Positions 1 through 6,298 of a stretch of DNA of 6,850 nucleotides are shown here, in pieces. The DNA lies in NCBI GenBank assembly GCA_030018855.1, contig JASEHG010000107.1:1-6850 (forward strand), written 5' to 3'. The notes beneath the pieces were generated by a model. The model did no database searches. It was not told where the DNA came from and saw only the letters and a list, made by a program, of their open reading frames with translations. Position 1 is the first letter of the stretch. The number at the start of each line of letters is the position of its first letter. The DNA comes from Candidatus Brocadiaceae bacterium. GTDB taxonomy: Bacteria > Planctomycetota > Brocadiia > Brocadiales > Bathyanammoxibiaceae. The position numbers were made by a program, and so were the translations under genes.

Positions 1-66
1 TTCGGCTTCGTTCCCTCAGACGCCATCCTGAATCCGCCTCAGGCGGACGAAGGAATGACATTTTGG
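1..66. repeat. Intergenic dispersed-repeat-like segment with a GC-rich inverted repeat
   Basis: No open reading frame is supported here. Positions 33-47 form a perfect inverted repeat, TCCGCCT-C-AGGCGGA, with a single central base. Read on the minus strand, the segment begins TGTCATTC and ends TGAGGGAACGAAGC, which from memory are the two parts of a short dispersed repeat common between genes in many bacterial genomes. About 34 bases, including the inverted repeat, lie between the two parts. The segment touches the left window edge, so its full extent is unknown. The identity of the repeat rests on recall and was not searched. Confidence 0.4.
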
Positions 67-84
67 GCGTTTTTCAGAGATTTC

Positions 85-107
85 GTAAGGGGACTCTGTT
101 CCCTTAC
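85..107. repeat. Short hairpin upstream of dapF
   Basis: GTAAGGGGAC and GTTCCCTTAC can pair as a 10-bp stem with one G-T wobble and a three-base TCT loop. No T-run follows on either strand, so it does not look like an intrinsic terminator. A weaker 5-bp stem, CCCCT/AGGGG at 110-125, follows directly. Both lie in the non-coding region before dapF. They could shape the leader transcript or be repeat remnants. Confidence 0.4.
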
Positions 108-133
108 CACCCCTGGAGCTAGGGGAGAGGGAA

Positions 134-167
134 TAGGGAGTAGCAAGATTTTATCCTCTACTCCCTA
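134..167. repeat. 10-bp inverted repeat TAGGGAGTAG / CTACTCCCTA
   Basis: Positions 134-143 and 158-167 are perfect reverse complements separated by 14 bases. The arms sit in a low-complexity run of GGGAGTAG/CTCCCTAC-like words that reaches almost to the dapF ribosome binding site. No T-run follows. The word repetition suggests a small intergenic repeat rather than a designed regulatory site, but a hairpin here would lie in the dapF leader if transcription begins upstream. Confidence 0.45.
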
Positions 168-205
168 CCCCCCACACCCTGCTCCCTGACTTTGGAAGGA
201 CTCCC

Positions 206-1033
206 ATGAGATTCACCAAGATGCACGGTATTGGTAATGACTACGTTTACGTGAACTGCCTTGAGGAGGAGGTAAAAAATCCTTCCTGGTTGGCTAGAAA
301 AGTAAGCGATAGACACCTCGGGATCGGCGGGGACGGACTGATACTAATAACCCCTTCCAAAAAGGCGGACGTGGGGATGCGTATCTTTAACGCCGATGGC
401 AGTGAGGCCCAGATGTGCGGTAACGGCATACGCTGTGTGGCCAAGTATGCCTACGAGCATGGACTCGTGTCCAAAAAGGGAAGGATGAGTATAGAGACCA
501 GGGCAGGGATAAAGACCGTTAGTCTAAAGGTTCAAGGTTCAAGGGTTCAAAAGGTGAGGGTGGACATGGGCAGACCCAAACTCTTAAGGAGGTCCATCCC
601 CATGTTGGGGAAGAATACAAGGGTGATAGGCGAACCCCTGAGCGTAGAGGATAGGGTCTTCCGTATTACCTGTGTCTCCATGGGGAATCCCCACTGCGTG
701 ATATACGTAGAAGGTGTCAGAGATTTTCCCGTGAGTTATTACGGCCCACTAATTGAAAATCACAAGGCCTTCCCTGAGAGGATAAACGTACATTTTGTGG
801 AGGTGATGGGACGTGGAGAGGTAAGGATGCGGACGTGGGAGAGAGGTTCAGGGGAGACCCTTGCCTGCGGCACCGGGGCCTCCGCCGTGTGTGTGACAGG
901 GGTGCTCAACAAAAAGACCTCCAGGAAGCTCCTCGCCCACCTGCCAGGGGGAGATTTGGAACTGGAATGGGCCAAATCAGGAGAGGTCTACATGACCGGC
1001 CCGGCGGAGGAGGTGTTCTCTGGAGAGTATTGA
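206..1033 (+). CDS. dapF: Diaminopimelate epimerase
   Basis: This cytoplasmic, cofactor-independent enzyme converts LL-2,6-diaminopimelate to the meso form, the precursor of lysine and of peptidoglycan cross-links. Both catalytic-cysteine motifs are visible: MCGNG with Cys71 and ACGTG with Cys221, the thiol pair that acts as acid and base. Other family marks are HGIGNDY near residues 7-13, GGDGL near 41-45, FNADGSEAQ at 61-69 and GNPHCV at 160-165. The length, 275 residues, is normal. The ATG has a good ribosome binding site, GGAAGGA at 194-200, five bases upstream. One oddity is residues 108-116, encoded by an in-frame GGTTCAA tandem repeat. This falls between the conserved ETRAG and VRVDMG blocks, where the spacing is about four residues longer than in E. 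coli DapF as I recall it. Nothing links it functionally to the downstream genes, and 131 bases separate it from the next one. Confidence 0.97.
   Translation: MRFTKMHGIGNDYVYVNCLEEEVKNPSWLARKVSDRHLGIGGDGLILITPSKKADVGMRIFNADGSEAQMCGNGIRCVAKYAYEHGLVSKKGRMSIETRAGIKTVSLKVQGSRVQKVRVDMGRPKLLRRSIPMLGKNTRVIGEPLSVEDRVFRITCVSMGNPHCVIYVEGVRDFPVSYYGPLIENHKAFPERINVHFVEVMGRGEVRMRTWERGSGETLACGTGASAVCVTGVLNKKTSRKLLAHLPGGDLELEWAKSGEVYMTGPAEEVFSGEY
526..554 (+). repeat. In-frame GGTTCAA tandem repeat inside dapF
   Basis: Three copies of GGTTCAA lie at 529-535, 536-542 and 544-550, with one extra G between the second and third. They are read in frame within dapF as K-V-Q-G-S-R-V-Q-K (residues 108-116). GTTCAAGG-type runs are common intergenic low-complexity repeats in some bacterial genomes. 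Here the run is inside a gene and appears tolerated in a surface loop or strand turn between conserved blocks. Confidence 0.75.
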
Positions 1034-1164
1034 TGTAGGGACAGACCTTAAGCCCTTTCTCTACTACGATTGGTACGTTTTAATGTAGCGTGCCAGTCAT
1101 GCCTAAGGCAGACCCGCACACAAAGTGAGAGAGATATTTTATAATAAGGCAGAGGTTGTTCCTT
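1034..1164. other. Intergenic gap between dapF and the phosphatase gene
   Basis: This gap has no supported gene. A small palindrome, TGCCT-A-AGGCA, lies near 1100-1110. An AT-rich stretch ends in TATAAT at 1140-1145. The ribosome binding site of the next gene, AGAGG, is at 1151-1155. I see no clear terminator for dapF: no stem is followed by a T-run. Confidence 0.5.
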
Positions 1165-2001
1165 ATGAATAATATGTCAAAGAATTCATGTATTATCTTC
1201 AGCGACCTAGACGGTACGCTCTTATGTTGCGATACCTACTCTTTTGAGGGGGCAACTCCTGCCTTAGAGTTCCTCAGGAAGAAGAACGTTCCGCTTGTCT
1301 TCTGCTCTAGCAAAACAAAGGCTGAGATTATGCACTACCGGAAGAAATTAAATAACTACCACCCTTTTATCTCTGAAAATGGCGGGGCTATTTTCATCCC
1401 GGTGGGCTACAAAGGGTTTGAGGTGGATTATACACGGGTAGAGGGAGATTACTGGGTTATTGAGCTTGGAACCAGACGAGAGGTGTTGTTGAAGGCCCTG
1501 GAGAGTGTTTGTGCTAGAACGGTCTCCAAGACAAGGGGTTTTTCAGACATGAATGCGGAAGAAGTAGCAAGGCTGACGGGACTGCCCCAGGAGGAAGCAA
1601 GATTGGCTCTGGAGAGGCATTACAGTGAACCATTCTTTATAATGGAAGGAGACCCAGGGGCTGTGCTCAGGGAGATTGAAAACATGGGCCTCCAGTGGAC
1701 TAGCGGTGGGAGGTTTCTCCATGTAATCGGCCGTAGCGATAAAGGGAGGGCCGTACGTCTGCTTTCAGATATTTATAAGAATAATGCAAGAGATATAAAT
1801 TGGATTACTATAGGATGTGGTGATAGCCTCAACGACCTCCCAATGCTGAAGGCGGTGGATAAGGCCGTTCTTTTAAAAAATCTGCGGGGAGTTTATGACC
1901 CCGGGGTGAGGGTTCCCGGACTTCTATACGAAGAGAATGGGCCAGCAGGTTGGGGGGAGGCTGTATTGAGACTAATCCAGCAATATGGCCCTACGGATTG
2001 A
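1165..2001 (+). CDS. mpgP: Mannosyl/glucosyl-3-phosphoglycerate phosphatase, HAD family IIB
   Basis: This cytoplasmic, Mg-dependent enzyme should remove the phosphate from mannosyl- or glucosyl-3-phosphoglycerate to give the compatible solute. Numbered from the ATG at 1165 (278 residues), the HAD motifs are all present: FSDLDGTLL with nucleophile Asp14 and acid/base Asp16, the CSSKTKAE segment with Ser48/Ser49, Lys193 in SDKG, and GCGDSLND with Asp220 and Asp224. ENGG at 71-74, RHYSEPF at 151-157 and GGRFLHVIG at 181-189 are typical of the MPGP subgroup. ATG 1165 has AGAGG nine bases upstream, whereas a TTG at 1156 would directly abut that site and is unlikely. Because a GT81-type glucosyl-3-phosphoglycerate synthase lies nearby, the true substrate may be glucosyl-3-phosphoglycerate (gpgP). 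Sequence alone does not separate the two, and the P. marina enzyme belongs to the same family. The last 30 bases overlap the oppositely oriented symporter gene. Confidence 0.88.
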   Translation: MNNMSKNSCIIFSDLDGTLLCCDTYSFEGATPALEFLRKKNVPLVFCSSKTKAEIMHYRKKLNNYHPFISENGGAIFIPVGYKGFEVDYTRVEGDYWVIELGTRREVLLKALESVCARTVSKTRGFSDMNAEEVARLTGLPQEEARLALERHYSEPFFIMEGDPGAVLREIENMGLQWTSGGRFLHVIGRSDKGRAVRLLSDIYKNNARDINWITIGCGDSLNDLPMLKAVDKAVLLKNLRGVYDPGVRVPGLLYEENGPAGWGEAVLRLIQQYGPTD

Positions 2002-3576
2002 ACCCTCAAGCCAAAGGGAAGAAACGATCGTGAATACAAAGAATACCAATAAAAGGAGACAGTAAACGGCGGGGAGTCTGAAAAATTTGTCCTTTAGGGA
2101 CCACTCTTGTAAATGCATTGTCTTTGGGCCTTCCCAGAGTAAACTAATACCACCCCCAAAGATTACTGTTAATAGACAGCCCACAGGATTCCACCATAAC
2201 CAAGAGACTCCTGGAAGATATCTCCACAAAAAGAGGTTTCCCAGGACGCCTAGGATTAGTCCTGCTACTACACCCCTCTCCTTTGTCCGGGAGGTTAATA
2301 TCCCGAGAAGGAACACCCCTAAGACTGGTCCGTAGAAGAGAGAGCCTGCCATATTAACTAACTCTATAACCGTTGACGAAGATTTGCTAAACAAGAATCC
2401 GATAAGTGTGCACAATATTCCCCAGGCCACGGTCAGCCCCCTGGCCAGGGAGAGTTCATGTGGAAGGACGATGTTTCCATTCCTGAAGTACCTGCCAAAA
2501 TCCCTTAGCGTTACGGCGCTCAGGGAGTTTAAGGCTGAATCCAGGCTGGACATGGCAGCGGCCAGCAGGCTTGCCATGATTATGCCCCTAAGACCTGTCA
2601 TAACGTGAGAGGTAAGGAAGGTAGGGACTAAGAAATCCGGGTTACCCTGGGGTATCTCTTTTAAGAAATCGGGATTCTGGGTAATGTAGCTGGCAAGGAG
2701 GAGTCCCAGGACACACTGAGTCAACACTAAAGGGAACCTCAGGAGTCCGTTCAAAAAGAGGGCCTTTTGTACCACAGGTGGCCCTGGGGCAGTGAGGAGC
2801 CGTTGGGCCTGACTCTGGTCACAACCGTAGTAAGAAAGATAGAGGAAGAACCCACCCAGGAGCATAGGCCAGAAGGCATAGGTCTTCCCATCGCCCATAC
2901 CGTGGTGGGACCAGTCAAACACCTGCACCCTTTCCACCGGGATATTTGTCACTGCATAGCCTTCATCGCCTAATGCATTCCATACACTTGCCACTAACAC
3001 CAGGGTACCAATCCACAGAATAATGAGTTGGATAATGTCTGAATATATGTCCGCCTTGATTCCTCCGATGGTAGTATAGAGGATAGCAATGCCACCTACT
3101 AGCAGTAAGGTATTGGATAAGGATGTTCCCAGGGGTACGGAAAGGACGATGGCCGTGGCATAGAGGCTGACGCCTGTAGCCAGACTCCGCCCCAGGAGAA
3201 AGACCGAGGCCAGGACGAGACGTGCAGTGGGGCCAAACCTTTCCTCCAGGTACTCGTAGATAGTGGTTATTGAGAGTCTGTAAAAGACAGGGATAAAGAA
3301 GGAGATAAGGACAGCCATGGCAAGGGGTACTGCAAACTCGTACTGGAGCCATAGCATCCCACCCCCTGGCTTCAAGGCGACAAAGGCAGGGGTGCCAAGC
3401 AGACTGATGGCACTGGACTGGGTGGCCAGGATAGAAAGGGCAATGGCCCAGTGCCCAATCTTTCTTCCACCCAGGTAGTAGTCTTCCTGTGAGGCCTGTG
3501 CTCTGCCTACCCTCAGGCTCATGACCACTATGCCTGAGAGGTAGAGACAAACTATGGCCCAGTCAAGAAATCCCAA
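1972..3576 (-). CDS. Sodium:solute symporter (SSS/SLC5 family)
   Basis: This is an inner-membrane, sodium-coupled uptake transporter of 534 residues with about 13 hydrophobic segments. Family marks, in order: DYYLGGR at 32-38 after the first membrane segment, the GHWAIALSILATQSSA stretch at 41-56, YEYLEERFG at 107-115, YTTIGGIKADIYSDIIQ at 167-183, CDQSQAQRLL at 252-261, and AMSSLDSALNSLSAV at 341-355. The last holds the serines expected at the second sodium site. The overall pattern recalls the iodide/glucose-transporter-like branch, but the substrate cannot be read from sequence. The start is a TTG preceded at once in frame by a TAA stop, with no convincing ribosome binding site. A GTG or ATG further in would cut into the first membrane segment. 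It begins 32 bases after the stop of the glycosyltransferase upstream on the same strand, so the two are probably co-transcribed and perhaps translationally coupled. Uptake of glycerate, a sugar or the finished solute is plausible from context only. Confidence 0.9.
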   Translation of the reverse strand: MGFLDWAIVCLYLSGIVVMSLRVGRAQASQEDYYLGGRKIGHWAIALSILATQSSAISLLGTPAFVALKPGGGMLWLQYEFAVPLAMAVLISFFIPVFYRLSITTIYEYLEERFGPTARLVLASVFLLGRSLATGVSLYATAIVLSVPLGTSLSNTLLLVGGIAILYTTIGGIKADIYSDIIQLIILWIGTLVLVASVWNALGDEGYAVTNIPVERVQVFDWSHHGMGDGKTYAFWPMLLGGFFLYLSYYGCDQSQAQRLLTAPGPPVVQKALFLNGLLRFPLVLTQCVLGLLLASYITQNPDFLKEIPQGNPDFLVPTFLTSHVMTGLRGIIMASLLAAAMSSLDSALNSLSAVTLRDFGRYFRNGNIVLPHELSLARGLTVAWGILCTLIGFLFSKSSSTVIELVNMAGSLFYGPVLGVFLLGILTSRTKERGVVAGLILGVLGNLFLWRYLPGVSWLWWNPVGCLLTVIFGGGISLLWEGPKTMHLQEWSLKDKFFRLPAVYCLLLLVFFVFTIVSSLWLEGSIRRAILLD

Positions 3577-3608
3577 CGGTTAGTATTCAGCGGTCAGAGA
3601 TTTGAGGA

Positions 3609-4877
3609 TTAAACCAGCGCTGTGGCCTCCCACGCGCCCATCCTCTTAAGTAGATATTTCTTTTCCTTCTCAAATAGCTCAGCCTGTTTTTCTATCACCT
3701 TTTCCTCTGCCTCCTGGGTGCTCATATTGGCCGTCTCTATAACGAAAGAGGCAATCCTTCCATAATAAATGGGGGTCATAATCTCCAGCAGTTTGTACTT
3801 ATCTTTTACCCATTTGCTGTAGATGTAAGCAAAATCGTAGACGGTGTGGACCCAGACCTCCGTGGGCATATGTAGTTTATATCCATCTGCCTGCGTCATA
3901 TTTGCCAGTTCGGAAAATGTCTCAGGCTGGACTACCTCCTTCCAGAGGCTACCGAAATGGTAGTAACCTATCTTGAAGTTATCTACCAGTTTATCTAAAG
4001 AGACCTCCACCTGGGGTGGTTCAACAGTGGAAGGGCTTCCCAACAGTGGCACAGGCTCACTTCCTCTTACGCCCTTCCATATACGTTCATACTTGGGCAT
4101 CATACCGAAGAGGGTACCCACCACCTGCCTGAACATGGGGCCAAGGGTGGTAGTGGGGTCCTTTGGGTCATGTATCTTTGCCCCAAGGTAGGCCTCGCAG
4201 ACCTTAAAGCCCTCATTTATCGCAATGGTGGTCATCCAGATGTCTATGCCGAACCTGGCTACGTCAGTCTCCCAAACGTACTCTTTGGTGAAAAACTCCA
4301 GTAGCCTTCTAGAAAAGCCGAAGTCTCCTCCTATGGGTTGCCTGACCCTCTTGCCATAAAGGGCACGGGTGAGAGAGTATGCGATGCTGTTGGTTATTGT
4401 GGCATCGTATTTATGGCGTACGTACCATGGACTAACAAAGTCGTAGCCCTCCGTAAGAACGGGGTCTAGCAGTGCCTTTACCCACTCCGGGGTAATACTC
4501 CTGAGGTCTGAGTCAAAGACTGCGCAGGCCTTTGCCCCTAGCCTGACCCCAGCCTCAAAAATTGCCCTGAGGGAGGTGCCCTTGCCAGGTAGCCCTCTAT
4601 ATATGGTAACTATCTTAGGGATTCCATGGCTGGACTTAGTCTGTTGTGCTAACTCCCGAGTATAGTCCAGGGAGCCACCGTCAGAGATAAGTACTACAGA
4701 CTTTAGATTGGGATAATACTTATGAAGCCCTTCATAAATGTTCTTTATTACGTGAACTAAGGTCTCTTCACTATTGTAGGTGGGTATGCCTACCAGGATA
4801 TCACAAGGGCCTATCTCCAGTATCTTTTGCCTTACGTATTCCCTCAGGGCTGTATCAAACTTTAGGTTTACCTGCAT
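3609..4877 (-). CDS. ggs: Glycosyltransferase resembling glucosylglycerate/mannosylglycerate synthase (one-step type)
   Basis: This GT-A fold enzyme is expected to transfer a sugar from an NDP-sugar to D-glycerate in one step. Numbered from ATG 4877 (422 residues): VGIPTYN at 29-35, SDGGS at 65-69, PGKG at 97-100, the metal-binding DSDL at 122-125, QPIGGDFGFS at 180-189, FGIDIWMT at 209-216 and a possible metal-ligand His236 in AKIHDP. The set PGKG / DxD / QP-[IL]-GG / GID is shared, as I recall it, with Rhodothermus mannosylglycerate synthase, and the general form fits Persephonella Ggs. The C-terminal ~180 residues are helical and charged, without a motif I can name. The start is uncertain. 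ATG 4907 would add ten residues but has no ribosome binding site, while ATG 4877 has AGGAAGAGG (complement of 4883-4891) just upstream. The symporter follows 32 bases downstream. Specificity (glucose or mannose; glycerate or phosphoglycerate) is inferred, and a general GT2-like role remains possible. Confidence 0.75.
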   Translation of the reverse strand: MQVNLKFDTALREYVRQKILEIGPCDILVGIPTYNSEETLVHVIKNIYEGLHKYYPNLKSVVLISDGGSLDYTRELAQQTKSSHGIPKIVTIYRGLPGKGTSLRAIFEAGVRLGAKACAVFDSDLRSITPEWVKALLDPVLTEGYDFVSPWYVRHKYDATITNSIAYSLTRALYGKRVRQPIGGDFGFSRRLLEFFTKEYVWETDVARFGIDIWMTTIAINEGFKVCEAYLGAKIHDPKDPTTTLGPMFRQVVGTLFGMMPKYERIWKGVRGSEPVPLLGSPSTVEPPQVEVSLDKLVDNFKIGYYHFGSLWKEVVQPETFSELANMTQADGYKLHMPTEVWVHTVYDFAYIYSKWVKDKYKLLEIMTPIYYGRIASFVIETANMSTQEAEEKVIEKQAELFEKEKKYLLKRMGAWEATALV

Positions 4878-4929
4878 ATCTGCCTCTTCCTTTATATCGC
4901 TCCCCATCAGTTACGTCAAGGACACAGGG

Positions 4930-4949
4930 AATTTATCGTAAAATTTATC
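4930..4949. promoter_or_regulatory. Direct repeat AATTTATC, possible operator or UP element
   Basis: Two perfect 8-bp copies start 12 bases apart and end seven bases before the -35 hexamer of the + promoter. Position and AT-richness fit an activator site or an UP-like element. AT-rich 8-mers can also repeat by chance. Confidence 0.3.
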
Positions 4950-4956
4950 TTTAGAC

Positions 4957-4984
4957 TTGCCCCCTTTTTTACAATACCTATAAT
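4957..4984 (+). promoter_or_regulatory. Sigma-70-type promoter for the gpgS unit
   Basis: TTGCCC at 4957-4962 matches the -35 consensus at four of six bases. TATAAT at 4979-4984 is a perfect -10, and the spacer is 16 bp. Transcription would begin near 4991, leaving about 70 bases of leader before the ATG at 5062. The position directly upstream of a gene with a strong ribosome binding site supports the call. Confidence 0.6.
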
Positions 4985-5061
4985 CTAATTGCAAGAGAAG
5001 GATTTTTGTTTACTGCCTGGATAATGACTTGTTGCATTCCCCAGGAGAAAGGAGGTTTGGC

Positions 5062-6270
5062 ATGAGTGATTTCTACCAATCAGGGGAGATAACTACCCTG
5101 CATAAGCTGGGAACGCCCAGTTTAGAGGCCCTGGAAAAAGAACTGCAAAGGTATTCCAGGACTCGGCCCATTGCCCTGGTACTTCCCACTATATACATGG
5201 AACTGGAGGGGAAGGCCCTGCCGTCCATCCTCCAGGAGATTGCTAAGGTAAAGTATATCAAACAGGTAGTAGTTACCCTGGGAGGCTTTACTGAAGACCA
5301 ATTCAAGAAGGCCAAAGAGTTCTTTTCTGTCCTACCCCAGGAGGTAAGGCTAATATGGAACAGTGGGGAGCAGATAAAAAAGCTCTACTATTTCCTGGAC
5401 CAGGAGGGCATCTCGGCTGGCCTGGATGGTAAGGGCCGCTCTGCCTGGATAGCCTATGGGTATATCCTGGCAACGGATAAGTGCAAGTTTATTGTACTTC
5501 ATGACTGTGACATCCTTACCTACAATAGAGAGTTTTTGGCTAGGCTCTGTTATCCCGTAGTAAACCCTAACCTGGACTTTGAATTCTGCAAGGGCTACTA
5601 CAGCCGTATAAGCGACCGTATGCACGGCAGGGTCACTCGCCTCTTTGTTACGCCTTTAATAAGGGCGTTAAAGCAACTCCTGGGGAATCTGGATTTTCTG
5701 GACTACCTGGATAGTTTCCGATATTCCCTGGCCGGGGAGTTCTCCATGGCCGTGGATCTGGCAAGGATAAACCGTATACCAGGGGACTGGGGGTTGGAGG
5801 TAGGGGTATTGGCTGAGGTTTATAAAAACTGCTCAAAGAGACGTATCTGTCAGGTAGACCTAACAGATGTTTATGACCACAAGCACCAAAACCTTTCCTC
5901 CGAAGACCCCTCCACTGGTATCATGAAGATGTCTATAGACATAAGCAAGGTACTCTTTCGAACCCTTGCAGGAACCGGGGCAACATTCCCAGAGGGCTTC
6001 TTCAGAACCCTGAGGGCCACATATCTCAGGACCGCACAACATTTCATTGATAGATATAATCATGACTCTACCATAAACGGCTTGTTCTTTGACCGTCATC
6101 AGGAGACAAAGGCCGTAGAGGCCTTTACTAAGGCTATTAGCATAGCTGGAGAGCAATTCCTGGAAGACCCCACGGGCCTGCCCCTCATTCCAAACTGGAA
6201 CAGAATCACCTCTGCCATACCCAACTTCTTTGATATGCTGATAGAGGCCGTAGAGGAGGACAACAAGTGA
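5062..6270 (+). CDS. gpgS: Glucosyl-3-phosphoglycerate synthase, GT81-like
   Basis: This cytoplasmic glycosyltransferase should join an NDP-sugar (probably NDP-glucose) to 3-phosphoglycerate, the first step of the two-step route to glucosylglycerate. From ATG 5062 it has 402 residues. Motifs that line up with mycobacterial GpgS as I recall it: VLPT at 40-43, GKG at 123-125, a DxD-type HDCD at 147-150, CKGYYSR at 176-182 (matching VKSFYRR), GRVTRL at 189-194, SLAGEFS at 222-228 (PLSGEYA), GDWGLEVG at 241-248 (GYGVEIG) and the His-bearing YDHKHQN at 271-277. It is about 80 residues longer than the mycobacterial enzyme. The extra length is mainly the C-terminal helical part, and such long versions are known outside actinobacteria. 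The ATG has AGGAGG six bases upstream; a TTG at 5029 would only add residues over the ribosome binding site. It leads a probable operon with the SMR and glycerate kinase genes (gaps of 28 and 23 bases). A mannosyl donor cannot be excluded. Confidence 0.85.
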   Translation: MSDFYQSGEITTLHKLGTPSLEALEKELQRYSRTRPIALVLPTIYMELEGKALPSILQEIAKVKYIKQVVVTLGGFTEDQFKKAKEFFSVLPQEVRLIWNSGEQIKKLYYFLDQEGISAGLDGKGRSAWIAYGYILATDKCKFIVLHDCDILTYNREFLARLCYPVVNPNLDFEFCKGYYSRISDRMHGRVTRLFVTPLIRALKQLLGNLDFLDYLDSFRYSLAGEFSMAVDLARINRIPGDWGLEVGVLAEVYKNCSKRRICQVDLTDVYDHKHQNLSSEDPSTGIMKMSIDISKVLFRTLAGTGATFPEGFFRTLRATYLRTAQHFIDRYNHDSTINGLFFDRHQETKAVEAFTKAISIAGEQFLEDPTGLPLIPNWNRITSAIPNFFDMLIEAVEEDNK

Positions 6271-6298
6271 GTTTCCCTAGACACAAAGGAGGTGCTCA

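Larger units (their letters stand above)
4908..5061. other. Divergent intergenic control region
   Basis: This AT-rich region lies between the two divergent glycosyltransferase genes. On + it carries a sigma-70-like promoter (4957-4984) and the gpgS ribosome binding site AGGAGG (5050-5055). Between the minus-strand gene and that promoter lies a direct repeat, AATTTATC, at 4930-4937 and 4942-4949. I found no convincing promoter reading toward the minus strand. The shared region would allow both synthesis routes to be controlled together. Confidence 0.6.

Noticed and set aside
1140..1145. TATAAT upstream of the phosphatase gene as a -10 promoter element
   Set aside because: No acceptable -35 lies 16-18 bases upstream, and a start near 1152 would fall within the gene's own ribosome binding site.
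2963..3550. Long minus-strand reading frame of 195 codons inside the symporter gene
   Set aside because: It is a shadow in another frame: rich in Pro, His, Arg and Cys, with no family resemblance, and fully covered by the clear symporter gene.
5029..5061. TTG at 5029 as the gpgS start
   Set aside because: It would translate through the strong AGGAGG site at 5050-5055, which is placed ideally for ATG 5062.
6108..6126. AAAGGCC / GGCCTTT inverted repeat inside gpgS
   Set aside because: A 7-bp stem within ordinary conserved-looking coding sequence, with no T-run and no similarity to the other repeats; most likely chance.
5860..6156. Minus-strand reading frame opposite the 3' half of gpgS
   Set aside because: Composition is not protein-like, there is no ribosome binding site, and the + strand carries a recognised enzyme throughout.
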